Part shown: positions 26,282 through 34,634 of the stretch, piece after piece
Layout of the letters: every line of letters begins with the position of its first letter
Numbering within the stretch: position 1 is the stretch's first letter
DNA from: DATFES01 sp035457725
Lineage (GTDB): Bacteria > Pseudomonadota > Alphaproteobacteria > CACIAM-22H2
Assembly: GCA_035457725.1 (NCBI GenBank)
Contig: DATIBC010000033.1
Span: forward strand, 1 to 60,498
Direction: 5' to 3'
DNA: 60,498 nucleotides
Notes under the pieces: model-generated
Database searches by the model: none
Told to the model about the DNA's origin: nothing
Seen by the model: the letters and a program-made list of their open reading frames with translations, nothing else
Program-made: the position numbers and the translations under genes

Positions 26282-27814
26282 ATGCAGGACATCCTCCGCC
26301 AGCTTGAGGAGAAACGGGCCCGTGCGCGCGCTGGTGGTGGCGCGCGGCGGGTCGAGGCCCAGCACGCCAAGGGCAAGTTGTCGGCGCGCGAGCGCATCGA
26401 GCTGCTGCTCGACGAAGGCTCGTTCGAAGAATGGGACATGTTCGTCGAACACCGCTCCGCCGAGTTCGGCATGGCCGAGCAGACGATTCCCGGCGACGGC
26501 GTCGTCACCGGCTGGGGAACCATCAACGGACGCCTGGTTTTCGTCTTCAGCCAGGACTTCACGGTGTTCGGCGGCTCGCTCTCGGAGGCCCATGCCGAGA
26601 AGATCTGCAAGATCATGGATCAGGCGATGCGGCTCGGCGCGCCGGTGATCGGCATCAACGATTCCGGTGGGGCGCGGATTCAGGAGGGCGTCGCGTCGCT
26701 CGCCGGATATGCCGAAGTATTTCAACGCAATGTGCTCGCCTCGGGCGTCGTGCCGCAAATCTCGCTGATCTGCGGGCCATGCGCCGGCGGCGCCGTTTAT
26801 TCCCCGGCGATGACGGATTTCATCTTCATGGTCAAGGATTCGTCGTACATGTTCGTCACCGGCCCCGACGTGGTCAAAACGGTGACGCATGAAACGGTGA
26901 CGCACGAGGAACTCGGCGGTGCGGTGACACATACGACACGTTCGAGCGTCGCCGATCTCGCCTTCGAGAACGACGTCGAGGCGCTGTTGCAGACGCGACG
27001 CTTCGTGGACTTCCTCCCAGCGTCGAACCGGCGCCAGCCGCCGACTCGATCTACGGCCGACAGCGCCGATCGCATCGAGCCGTCGCTCGATACGCTCGTT
27101 CCCGCCAGCCCGAACAAGCCTTACGACATGAAGGAACTGATCTCGAAGGTCGTCGACGACGCTGACTTCTTCGAGATTCAGCCCGATTTCGCGCGAAACA
27201 TCGTCGTTGGCTTCGGACGAATCGAGGGCTCGAGCGTCGGCTTCGTCGCCAACCAGCCGATGGTCCTCGCCGGCTGTCTCGACATCGATTCATCGATCAA
27301 GGCGGCGCGTTTCGTGCGCTTCTGCGATTGCTTCAACATTCCGATCGTCACCTTCGTCGACGTGCCGGGTTTCCTGCCCGGCACCGCGCAGGAATACGGA
27401 GGCATCATCAAGCACGGCGCCAAGCTGCTATTCGCCTACGCCGAGGCGACGGTTCCCAAGGTCACGATTATCACTCGCAAGGCATATGGCGGCGCATACG
27501 ACGTCATGTCCTCCAAGCATCTGCGCGGTGACGTGAACTACGCCTGGCCTACCGCCGAGATCGCTGTCATGGGTCCCAAGGGCGCAGTCGAGATAATTTT
27601 CCGCGCCGATATCGGCGATTCCAGGAAGATCGAGGAGCGGACGGAGGATTATCGCCGCCGCTTCGCCAATCCGTTCATCGCCGCGTCGCGGGGGTTCCTC
27701 GACGACGTGATCATGCCGTCGGCGACACGGCCGAGAGTGGCGCGCGCGCTCGCCATGTTGCGCGACAAGAAGCTCGACAATCCATGGAAGAAGCACGCCA
27801 ACATCCCGCTTTGA
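26282..27814 (+). CDS. pccB: Propionyl-CoA carboxylase beta subunit
   Basis: The carboxyltransferase half of propionyl-CoA carboxylase, which makes methylmalonyl-CoA from propionyl-CoA. It has 510 aa from ATG 26282 (MQDILRQLEEKRARA), the family length. The N-half has GINDSGGARIQEGVASLAGY and ICGPCAGGAVYSPAMTDF. The C-half has FVDVPGFLPGTAQEYGGII and ITRKAYGGAYDVMSSK, with the terminus DNPWKKHANIPL. It pairs with pccA 200 bases downstream. Confidence 0.95.
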   Translation: MQDILRQLEEKRARARAGGGARRVEAQHAKGKLSARERIELLLDEGSFEEWDMFVEHRSAEFGMAEQTIPGDGVVTGWGTINGRLVFVFSQDFTVFGGSLSEAHAEKICKIMDQAMRLGAPVIGINDSGGARIQEGVASLAGYAEVFQRNVLASGVVPQISLICGPCAGGAVYSPAMTDFIFMVKDSSYMFVTGPDVVKTVTHETVTHEELGGAVTHTTRSSVADLAFENDVEALLQTRRFVDFLPASNRRQPPTRSTADSADRIEPSLDTLVPASPNKPYDMKELISKVVDDADFFEIQPDFARNIVVGFGRIEGSSVGFVANQPMVLAGCLDIDSSIKAARFVRFCDCFNIPIVTFVDVPGFLPGTAQEYGGIIKHGAKLLFAYAEATVPKVTIITRKAYGGAYDVMSSKHLRGDVNYAWPTAEIAVMGPKGAVEIIFRADIGDSRKIEERTEDYRRRFANPFIAASRGFLDDVIMPSATRPRVARALAMLRDKKLDNPWKKHANIPL

Positions 27815-27826
27815 GGAGGCGCCCCA

Positions 27827-28018
27827 GTGGCTCGCCGCCGCCGTCTCGCCGGGTTCCGCAATCACCTGTTAGGATATTTCGCGGCGATGGTCGTTCTTGT
27901 GGTGGTCAACTACGTCACGACGCCCCAGACGCCTTGGTTCGTCTGGCCGATGGTCGGCTGGGGCGCCCCGCTTGCCGTTCACGCGGCATACGCGATGGGC
28001 TGGTTCGACCGGCGATGA
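27827..28018 (+). CDS. Small 2TM-domain membrane protein
   Basis: A 63-aa protein from a GTG start with GAGGAGG eight bases upstream. It has a basic N-terminus MARRRRLAGFRNH and two hydrophobic segments (about residues 13-28 and 38-56), the second ending YAMGWFDRR. The layout fits the 2TM domain family. It lies between pccB and pccA with 4 bases before pccA, so it is co-expressed with the carboxylase. Its role there is unknown. Confidence 0.75.
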   Translation: MARRRRLAGFRNHLLGYFAAMVVLVVVNYVTTPQTPWFVWPMVGWGAPLAVHAAYAMGWFDRR

Positions 28019-28022
28019 GGCG

Positions 28023-30083
28023 ATGAAAAAGGGCAAACGAACTCCCGCGAAAGCGACACCGCCGCAAAGCGGCGCCCAACCGCCGTTCGCCAAGATCCTG
28101 ATCGCCAATCGGGGCGAGATCGCGTGTCGGGTGATTCGCACCTGCCGAAGGATGGGAATACGCTCCATCGCGGTCTATTCCGACGCCGACGCCGACGCGC
28201 TGCACGTTCGTGAGGCGGATCAAGCGGTCCGCATTGGCCCGCCACCTTCGGCGGAGAGCTACCTTTCGATCGGCGCCATCGTCAAAGCCTGCCTGGATAC
28301 CGGCGCCGAAGCGGTCCATCCTGGCTACGGCTTCCTGTCCGAGAATGCGGCGTTCGTCGAGGCGCTGGCCAAGGCGGGGGTGACGTTCATCGGACCGAAC
28401 ACCGACGCCGTCGCTGCGATGGGCGACAAGATTGAATCGAAGAAATTGGCGCAAAAGGCCGGGGTCAACACGATCCCTGGCCATCTGGCGCCGCTCGCCG
28501 ACGCCGAGGAGGCGGTCAAGGTCGCTCGCAAGGTGGGCTACCCAGTCATGCTCAAGGCGTCGGCCGGTGGCGGCGGCAAGGGGATGCGCATCGCCTTCAA
28601 TGACCAGGAGGCGCGCGACGGGTTCCGCTCGGCGACCAACGAAGCCAAGTCGAGCTTCGGCGACGATCGCGTGTTCATCGAGAAGTTCATCGAGGAGCCG
28701 CGTCACATCGAGATTCAGGTGATCGGCGACGGACACGGCAATGTGCTACACCTCGGCGAGCGCGAATGCTCGATTCAACGCCGCCATCAGAAAGTGATCG
28801 AGGAGGCGCCAAGCCCGTTCATCGACGCCAAGACGCGGGCCCGCATGGGTGCGCAGGCGACGGCGCTCGCCCGCGCGGTCAAGTACCGCTCCGCCGGCAC
28901 GGTCGAATTCATCGTCGACCGTGACAGGAAATTCTATTTCCTCGAGATGAACACGCGCCTTCAGGTCGAGCACCCGGTGACCGAATGCGTGACCGGTCTC
29001 GATCTCGTCGAGCTGATGATCCGCATCGCCAAAGGCGAGCGGCTGAAGCTCGCGCAGCAGGACGTCAAACTCTCCGGCTGGGCGATCGAGGCGCGCGTTT
29101 ACGCCGAGGATCCGCTGCGCAATTTCCTGCCGTCGATCGGCAGGTTGGTGCGCTATCAGCCCCCGGTCGGCCTGCCTGGGATTCGCGTCGACACCGGCGT
29201 CGACGAGGGCGGCGAGATCAGCATGTACTATGACCCGATGATCGCCAAACTCATCGCCACGGGAAAGACGCGCGCCGAGGCGATTTTGCGGATGGGCGAT
29301 GCCCTCGACGCCTACTATGTGCGTGGCGTCAATCATAACATCGCGTTTCTCGCCGCGATCATGTCGCACGAACGGTTCCAGGCCGGGAGGTTGTCGACAG
29401 GATTCATCGCTGAGGAGTTTCCGCGCGGTTTTCACGGCGCCAATGCGACCGCGGTGATCAGGCGGCGCTTGATCGGGGTGGCCACCTACGTACAACGACG
29501 CGTGGCCGAGATCGACGCAACCGTCTCGGGTCAGCTCAAGGGGCACGAGGCTAAGCTTCCGCGGCGCTTCGTTGTCGGACTCGATAGCAGCGAAGAAATG
29601 GCGCAGGTCACCCCGATCGCCGGCGGCTACAACGTTGCGGTGGGCGGAAACGGAGCCTCTGGCGGCGTCATCGCCGTGCGCGGCGATTGGCGGCCGGGCC
29701 AGCCGTTGTTCCAGGGCGAGGTGGATGGGCAAAGTATCGTCGTCCAGGTCGACCGCGCCGGATTGGGCTGGACGCTGTTCCATGCCGGATGCGTCGTCCA
29801 CGCGCAGGTGCTATCGGCGCGTGCCGCGGCGCTCGCCGCCAAAATGCCGATCAAGCGCGCGCCCGATCTGTCGCGCTTTCTGCTTTCGCCAATGCCGGGC
29901 CTGCTCAAAATGGTCACGGTCAAGGAGGGGCAGGAGATCAAGGCCGGCGAGGAGCTGGCGGTGGTCGAGGCGATGAAGATGGAGAACATCTTGCGGGCCG
30001 AGCGCGACGGCATCGTCACCAAGCTGCACGCCAGTCCCGGCGATAGCCTCGCCGTCGACCAGAAGATCATCGAATTTGGCTAG
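28023..30083 (+). CDS. pccA: Propionyl-CoA carboxylase alpha subunit (biotin carboxylase + BCCP)
   Basis: The biotin-carrying half of propionyl-CoA carboxylase. It has 686 aa: about 20 basic residues, then the biotin carboxylase domain starting KILIANRGEIACRVIRTCRR. The ATP-grasp glycine loop KASAGGGGKGMRIAF is near residue 178, and EMNTRLQVEHPVTE near residue 310. The biotin site EAMKME at the C-terminus carries Lys652, 34 residues from the end. ATG 28023 overlaps no other gene and follows the 2TM stop by 4 bases. Acetyl-CoA carboxylase is less likely given the fused BCCP and pccB partner. Confidence 0.95.
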   Translation: MKKGKRTPAKATPPQSGAQPPFAKILIANRGEIACRVIRTCRRMGIRSIAVYSDADADALHVREADQAVRIGPPPSAESYLSIGAIVKACLDTGAEAVHPGYGFLSENAAFVEALAKAGVTFIGPNTDAVAAMGDKIESKKLAQKAGVNTIPGHLAPLADAEEAVKVARKVGYPVMLKASAGGGGKGMRIAFNDQEARDGFRSATNEAKSSFGDDRVFIEKFIEEPRHIEIQVIGDGHGNVLHLGERECSIQRRHQKVIEEAPSPFIDAKTRARMGAQATALARAVKYRSAGTVEFIVDRDRKFYFLEMNTRLQVEHPVTECVTGLDLVELMIRIAKGERLKLAQQDVKLSGWAIEARVYAEDPLRNFLPSIGRLVRYQPPVGLPGIRVDTGVDEGGEISMYYDPMIAKLIATGKTRAEAILRMGDALDAYYVRGVNHNIAFLAAIMSHERFQAGRLSTGFIAEEFPRGFHGANATAVIRRRLIGVATYVQRRVAEIDATVSGQLKGHEAKLPRRFVVGLDSSEEMAQVTPIAGGYNVAVGGNGASGGVIAVRGDWRPGQPLFQGEVDGQSIVVQVDRAGLGWTLFHAGCVVHAQVLSARAAALAAKMPIKRAPDLSRFLLSPMPGLLKMVTVKEGQEIKAGEELAVVEAMKMENILRAERDGIVTKLHASPGDSLAVDQKIIEFG

Positions 30084-30136
30084 CTCGGACTCCGCGCGAC
30101 GCGCGGCCGCCCAAAGGAAGTGAGGTCGCAGGTCGG

Positions 30137-30562
30137 ATGCCCGCCGACGCCTCGCGCACGCGTGCGTTACAGCCGCCCGACGCCAAGGCATGGGATGCGC
30201 GTGCCGCCTGGTTTTGGCGCGCCCATGACGCCAACGCCGGCCCGCATTCGCTCGATCTGGGCCCACGCGCCGAGACGTTGCTGCACGAGCTTGAGGTGGT
30301 GTTCTGCGCTGGCGCCTGGGGGGCGGTGGTCATTCTCGCCTGGGCGATCGTCGAGGCCGAAACGCGGGCGCTTGAACGCGCCCGAGGCGCGGCCGCAGAT
30401 AGCCCCGATATCGACTGGCTGCGCGAGCGGCGCAATCGGCTTGCCCATGTCGGGCCGACCGAGCAATTGAGCGAGGCGCTTGACGAACGAGCGCTCGAGG
30501 CGACGGCGCAAGGGGCGGTGCGCATCGTCTTCAAGACGCTGTTCGCGGGCGCGTGGCGATGA
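30137..30562 (+). CDS. Uncharacterised small protein with HEPN-like Rx4H motif
   Basis: A 141-aa protein I do not recognise by name. It is Ala/Arg-rich and predicted helical, with a moderately hydrophobic stretch at about residues 54-72. The sequence RNRLAH at residues 99-104 fits the R-polar-x3-H motif of HEPN domains, found in many RNases and toxin or accessory proteins. It lies 53 bases after pccA, and its stop overlaps the acylphosphatase start as ATGA. No partner nucleotidyltransferase is nearby. The HEPN reading is tentative. Confidence 0.6.
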   Translation: MPADASRTRALQPPDAKAWDARAAWFWRAHDANAGPHSLDLGPRAETLLHELEVVFCAGAWGAVVILAWAIVEAETRALERARGAAADSPDIDWLRERRNRLAHVGPTEQLSEALDERALEATAQGAVRIVFKTLFAGAWR

Positions 30563-30849
30563 TTGCCGACGAACTCGCCGCGGTACGGGTACGGATCGCC
30601 GGCCGCGTCCAAGGCGTTTGGTACCGCGGCTGGACGATCGATCAGGCGCAGGCGCGCGGACTACGAGGCTGGGTGCGCAATCGTCGTGACGGCACCGTCG
30701 AAGTGCTGCTGATTGGCCCGCGAGGCCAAATCGATTCGATGGTCGAAGCGTGTCGCCGCGGTCCGCCTGCGGCGCGGGTCGAGCAGATCATTCGCGAACC
30801 TGCGGCCGACGACGGTTCAAGCGGATTTCGCCAGGCGCCGACGGTTTGA
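30559..30849 (+). CDS. acyP: Acylphosphatase
   Basis: A small alpha/beta enzyme hydrolysing carboxyl-phosphate bonds. It has 96 aa. The catalytic Arg lies in RIAGRVQGVWYRGWT and the catalytic Asn in GWVRNRRDGTVEVLLIG, both in the expected order. ATG 30559 overlaps the preceding stop; GTG 30553 would add two residues. It is co-translated with the HEPN-like gene. Confidence 0.93.
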   Translation: MIADELAAVRVRIAGRVQGVWYRGWTIDQAQARGLRGWVRNRRDGTVEVLLIGPRGQIDSMVEACRRGPPAARVEQIIREPAADDGSSGFRQAPTV

Positions 30850-30866
30850 CGGGCGAGCCAGGCGGA

Positions 30867-30885
30867 GTATCATGCGACATGATAC
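30867..30885 (+). promoter_or_regulatory. Perfect inverted repeat before the DUF2059 gene
   Basis: GTATCATG (30867-30874) and CATGATAC (30878-30885) form an 8-3-8 perfect inverted repeat. It overlaps a TACAAT -10-like box (30883-30888) and lies 18 bases before the start ATG. No -35 box at normal spacing was found. It may be an operator or a short RNA hairpin masking initiation. Confidence 0.45.
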
Positions 30886-30902
30886 AATCTCTGGTGATCA
30901 TT

Positions 30903-31397
30903 ATGAGAACACTAATAGCGTTGATTGTGGCCCTGGGGCTTTCGCCCGGCGCCGGCCGCGCGCAGGACAGCCGCGAAGAACGAGCCGAGCTCGCGGCCTC
31001 GATCGTGGCGCAGCTTTGGCCCCAAGTCGTTGCGTCGATCGATGAAACCGCCAAAGCGATCTCCTCGACCGCGCCGGCCGAGCATCGAGACGCGCTGAGC
31101 GGGGCATTCGGCGCGCTCGCCAACGATGCTCGCTATCGCGACATCGTCATCGATGTGTGGAGCCGTAACTTCACGGCCCCCGAGCTTCGCCAAATTCGCG
31201 GATTTTACGACACGCCAGCGGGACGCTCGCTGCTTGCCAAGACGCCGCAGATCGCTCGCGAGACCAACGCTGCCGTGCAGCGATTGCTGGTCGAGGCGAT
31301 TGCTCGGACGACGTCGACGGAAGGCGCTGCGTCGACCGGCCGTCCGCCCGCGCCGCAATTCGGCCTACCGCCTTCGCGGGGGGTCCTCGGCCGCTAG
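30903..31397 (+). CDS. Secreted DUF2059 domain protein
   Basis: A 164-aa protein from ATG 30903 with a signal peptide (MRTLIALIVALGLSPGAGRAQ, cleaved near residue 21). An upstream ATG at 30879 would lengthen the N-terminus by eight. The DUF2059 signature is FTAPELRQIRGFYDTPAGRS (about residues 89-108), followed by LLAKTPQIARETNAAVQ. Function is unknown; the protein is expected in the periplasm. It ends 30 bases before the 3' end of convergent lipB. Confidence 0.8.
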   Translation: MRTLIALIVALGLSPGAGRAQDSREERAELAASIVAQLWPQVVASIDETAKAISSTAPAEHRDALSGAFGALANDARYRDIVIDVWSRNFTAPELRQIRGFYDTPAGRSLLAKTPQIARETNAAVQRLLVEAIARTTSTEGAASTGRPPAPQFGLPPSRGVLGR

Positions 31398-31427
31398 TTC
31401 GGCGCCGTCGCCGGCGTGCATTCCGGT

Positions 31428-32099
31428 TTACACCGGGCGCCGAATCGCCGTCGTGAAGGTCTGGGCGAACGTTTCCCTCAGCGCGGCGTCGACCTCGGCC
31501 ATCGAGCACGCAACGCCGAGATCGGACAGCGACGTCACGCCATGGCCGCGGATTCCGCAAGGCACGATTCCGGCGAAATGCGACAGGTCGCAATCGACAT
31601 TCAACGCCACGCCGTGATAGGTCACCCAGTGGCGCACACGAACGCCGATTGCGGCGATCTTGTCTTCGCGCCCGCCGCCGCGATCGACCCAAATGCCGAT
31701 GCGGCCGGCGCGTCGTTCGCCGCGGACGCCAAAACGGGCGAGCGTGGCGATCAGCCAGTCCTCGAGCCGCGCGACGTAAGCGCGGACGTCGACACCGCGT
31801 ACCTTGAGATTGAGCATCGCGTAGCCGATGCGCTGGCCCGGTCCATGATAGGTGTATTGGCCGCCACGGCCGGTCGCAAAGACCGGCAGCCGCCCGGGGT
31901 CCAGCAGGTCGGACGGCGTGGCTGACGTGCCGGCGGTATAGAGCGGCGGATGTTCGAGCAACCAGACGAGTTCGCCGGCTCGCTCGGCGCGAATGTCCTC
32001 GACCCGCTCCTCCATTCGTCTCACGGCATCGAGATAATCGACCGCGGCGTCGGAGACGTCCCATGAAACATCGCCCAAGTCCCTGATATATATGGACAT
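31428..32099 (-). CDS. lipB: Lipoyl(octanoyl) transferase
   Basis: LipB transfers octanoate from ACP to lipoyl domains of 2-oxo-acid dehydrogenases and the glycine cleavage H protein. It has 223 aa from the ATG at 32099 (MSIYIRDLGDVSWD). Signatures are LLEHPPLYTAGTSA, RGGQYTYHGPGQRIGYAML, the Lys in DKIAAIGVRVRHWVTYHG and the catalytic Cys in GIVPCGI. The open frame continues upstream across the tRNA, but that part is not LipB. It is convergent with the DUF2059 gene. Confidence 0.95.
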   Translation of the reverse strand: MSIYIRDLGDVSWDVSDAAVDYLDAVRRMEERVEDIRAERAGELVWLLEHPPLYTAGTSATPSDLLDPGRLPVFATGRGGQYTYHGPGQRIGYAMLNLKVRGVDVRAYVARLEDWLIATLARFGVRGERRAGRIGIWVDRGGGREDKIAAIGVRVRHWVTYHGVALNVDCDLSHFAGIVPCGIRGHGVTSLSDLGVACSMAEVDAALRETFAQTFTTAIRRPV

Positions 32100-32138
32100 C
32101 GTTTGAATTTCCGCGCGGCTTGCGAAGCCTGAGGCGAT

Positions 32139-32167
32139 TTGGTATTCCCGGCGCGGTCGATTGGCAA
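32139..32167 (-). promoter_or_regulatory. Possible lipB promoter
   Basis: On the - strand, TTGCCA (plus 32162-32167) and TACCAA (plus 32139-32144) are spaced by 17 bases, about 40 bases before the lipB start. The -35 is a good match and the -10 is weak. Confidence 0.3.
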
Positions 32168-32209
32168 GGCCGGACGCCGTGATTAGCGCACCGGCTGGCC
32201 TTCCCCCGT

Positions 32210-32295
32210 GCGGTCGTGGCGGAATGGTAGACGCGCTAGCTTGAGGTGCTAGTGGGGGAAACCCCGTGGAAGTTCGACTCTTCTCGACCGCACCA
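32210..32295 (+). tRNA. tRNA-Leu (anticodon GAG)
   Basis: An 86-base class II tRNA including an encoded CCA. The acceptor stem GCGGTCG (32210-32216) pairs with CGACCGC (32285-32291), followed by ACCA. The anticodon stem CTAGC/GCTAG encloses loop TTGAGGT with anticodon GAG at 32243-32245, reading CUC/CUU. The long variable arm (GGGG-AAA-CCCC type) and the T loop TTCGACT are present. It lies between divergent lipB and maeB, and its own promoter was not clearly seen. Confidence 0.96.
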
Positions 32296-32341
32296 AATCC
32301 TCGCCGCATATTCGGGCGCAATGCATTCAAGGGGGACGCCA

Positions 32342-34630
32342 ATGGCCGAACAGCTGCGTGACAGCGCGCTCGAATATCATCGTCAGCCGCAGCCGGGCAA
32401 ACTCGCCATCATCGCCACCAAGCCGCTCGCCAACCAGCGCGATCTGGCGCTCGCCTACTCGCCGGGCGTCGCGGCGGCGTGCGAGGCGATCGCGGCCGAC
32501 CCAGCGGAAGCATCGTCGCTGACGGCGCGCGGCAATCTGGTCGCGGTGATCACCAACGGCACGGCCGTGCTGGGCCTCGGCGCGATCGGACCGCTCGCCG
32601 CCAAGCCGGTGATGGAAGGCAAGGCGGTGCTGTTCAAGAAGTTTGCCGGCATCGACGTCTTCGACATCGAGCTCAGCGAACGCGATCCCGACAAGCTGGT
32701 CGATATCGTCGCCGCGCTCGAGCCCACTTTTGGCGGCATCAATCTCGAGGACATCAAGGCGCCGGAGTGCTTCGAAATCGAATCCAAGCTGCGCCAGCGG
32801 CTGAAGATCCCGGTGTTCCACGACGATCAGCACGGCACGGCGATCATCGTCTCGGCCGCCATCCTCAATGGCCTGCGCGTCGTCGGCAAGGACCTCGCCA
32901 AGATCAAGCTGGTGACGTCGGGAGCCGGCGCGGCGGCGATCGCCTGCCTCGATCTTCTGGTCGACATAGGGCTGCCGCTCGCGAATATCTGGGTCACCGA
33001 CATCGAGGGTGTGGTCTACGAGGGGCGGAAGGCGCTGATGGATCCGCGCAAGGCGCGTTACGCGCGCGCGACCAAGGCGCGCGCGCTCGGCGAGGTGATC
33101 GAGGGCGCCGACGTTTTCCTCGGCCTGTCGGCGCCCGGCGTGCTCAAGCCCGACATGGTGAGGAAGATGGCGGCAAAGCCGCTCATTCTCGCGCTCGCCA
33201 ACCCGGTGCCGGAGATCATGCCCGAGGAGGTGATAGCGGCGCGCTCCGACGCCGTGATCGCCACCGGGCGCTCCGACTATCCGAACCAGGTCAACAACGT
33301 CCTTTGCTTTCCCTTCATCTTTCGCGGCGCCCTCGACGTCGGAGCCACGACGATCAACGAGGCGATGAAGATTGCCTGCGTTCGCGCGCTCGCCGATCTT
33401 GCCACCGCCGAGCCGTCCGAGATCGTCGTCGCGGCTTATGGCGGAGAGCCGCCGGTCTTCGGACCGGAGAATCTGATTCCGAAACCTTTCGATCCGCGCC
33501 TGATCCTCGAAATCGCTCCGGCGGTCGCCAAGGCGGCGATGGATTCCGGCGTGGCGACACGACCGATCGGCGATTTTACCGCCTATCGGCAGCAGCTGAC
33601 GCAGTTCGTCTTTCGGTCGGGCCTGCTGATGAAGCCGCTGTTCGAACGGGCCAAGCAAGATCCGCGACGCATCGTTTACGCCGATGGCGAGGACGAGCGC
33701 GTGCTTCGCGCCGCGCAGACCGTGATCGACGAGGGCCTAGCGCGGCCGATCGTCGTCGGCCGCCGCGAGACGATCCGCAAACGCATCGAAAACCTCGGGC
33801 TTCGCATGCGGCTCGATCGCGATGTCGAACTGCGCAATCCCGAGGATCTGCCGCATTACCTGCGCGACTGGACGCTGTATCACAAGTTGATGGGGCGGCG
33901 CGGCGTGTCGCCCGACGCGGCGCGCACGTTCGTGCGGGTGCGCAACGCGGTGATCGCCGCGCTGATGGTCCGCCAGGGCGAGGCGGACGGAATGATCTGT
34001 GGCCTTATCGGCCGCTTCCACCGGATTCTGCGCGACGTCGTCGATGTGCTCGAGCTCAAGCCGGGCGTAAGCCAGCCGGCGGCGCTCACCGTGCTCATCC
34101 TACCACGAGGCACGCTGTTCATTTGCGACACGCATGTCGCCTCCGATCCCTCGGCCGAGGCGCTTGCCGACATGACCCTGCGCGCCGCCGACATGGTCAA
34201 GCGATTCGGCATCGAGCCAAGAGTGGCACTGCTATCGGCGTCGAACTTTGGCAGCATGAACACCCCTTCGGCGGCGAAGATGCGCGAAGCGCTGGCCTTG
34301 ATCAACGACCGCCGTCCCGAGCTGGTCATCGACGGCGAGATGAATGCCGAAGCGGCGGTGTCGGAAGAGGCGCGCGCGCGCGCGTATCCGGACGCCCGGC
34401 TGCGCGGCGCCGCCAATTTACTGGTGATGCCGAGCCTTGACGCCGCCAATATTGCATACAATTTGCTACGCGAGATGGCGACGGGACAGAAAGTGGGACC
34501 GATCCTGCTTGGCACCGCGCGGCCGGCGCACGTGCTCGATTCCTCGGCAACGGTCCGCGGCATCGTCAACATGACCGCGCTGTGCGTCGTCGAGGCGCAG
34601 GATCGCCCCGCCGCACAGGCGCTCGGATAA
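32342..34630 (+). CDS. maeB: NADP-dependent malic enzyme with C-terminal phosphotransacetylase-like domain
   Basis: Oxidative decarboxylation of malate to pyruvate. It has 762 aa, the length of the MaeB/TME type. The N-terminal malic enzyme part (about residues 1-425) has LAYSPGVAAACEAI, the stretch VFHDDQHGTAIIVSAAILNG near residue 158, and the nucleotide-binding TSGAGAAAIACLDLL. The C-terminal part (about 440-760) resembles phosphate acetyltransferase, with IVYADGEDERVLRAA and FICDTHVASDPSAE. In related enzymes that domain is regulatory and binds acetyl-CoA. ATG 32342 follows AAGGGGGA. Confidence 0.94.
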   Translation: MAEQLRDSALEYHRQPQPGKLAIIATKPLANQRDLALAYSPGVAAACEAIAADPAEASSLTARGNLVAVITNGTAVLGLGAIGPLAAKPVMEGKAVLFKKFAGIDVFDIELSERDPDKLVDIVAALEPTFGGINLEDIKAPECFEIESKLRQRLKIPVFHDDQHGTAIIVSAAILNGLRVVGKDLAKIKLVTSGAGAAAIACLDLLVDIGLPLANIWVTDIEGVVYEGRKALMDPRKARYARATKARALGEVIEGADVFLGLSAPGVLKPDMVRKMAAKPLILALANPVPEIMPEEVIAARSDAVIATGRSDYPNQVNNVLCFPFIFRGALDVGATTINEAMKIACVRALADLATAEPSEIVVAAYGGEPPVFGPENLIPKPFDPRLILEIAPAVAKAAMDSGVATRPIGDFTAYRQQLTQFVFRSGLLMKPLFERAKQDPRRIVYADGEDERVLRAAQTVIDEGLARPIVVGRRETIRKRIENLGLRMRLDRDVELRNPEDLPHYLRDWTLYHKLMGRRGVSPDAARTFVRVRNAVIAALMVRQGEADGMICGLIGRFHRILRDVVDVLELKPGVSQPAALTVLILPRGTLFICDTHVASDPSAEALADMTLRAADMVKRFGIEPRVALLSASNFGSMNTPSAAKMREALALINDRRPELVIDGEMNAEAAVSEEARARAYPDARLRGAANLLVMPSLDAANIAYNLLREMATGQKVGPILLGTARPAHVLDSSATVRGIVNMTALCVVEAQDRPAAQALG

Positions 34631-34634
34631 CTCG

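Noticed and set aside
32042..32342. Extension of the lipB frame upstream through the tRNA-Leu
   Set aside because: Upstream residues are unlike LipB and the tRNA is clear; ATG at 32099 is the proper start.
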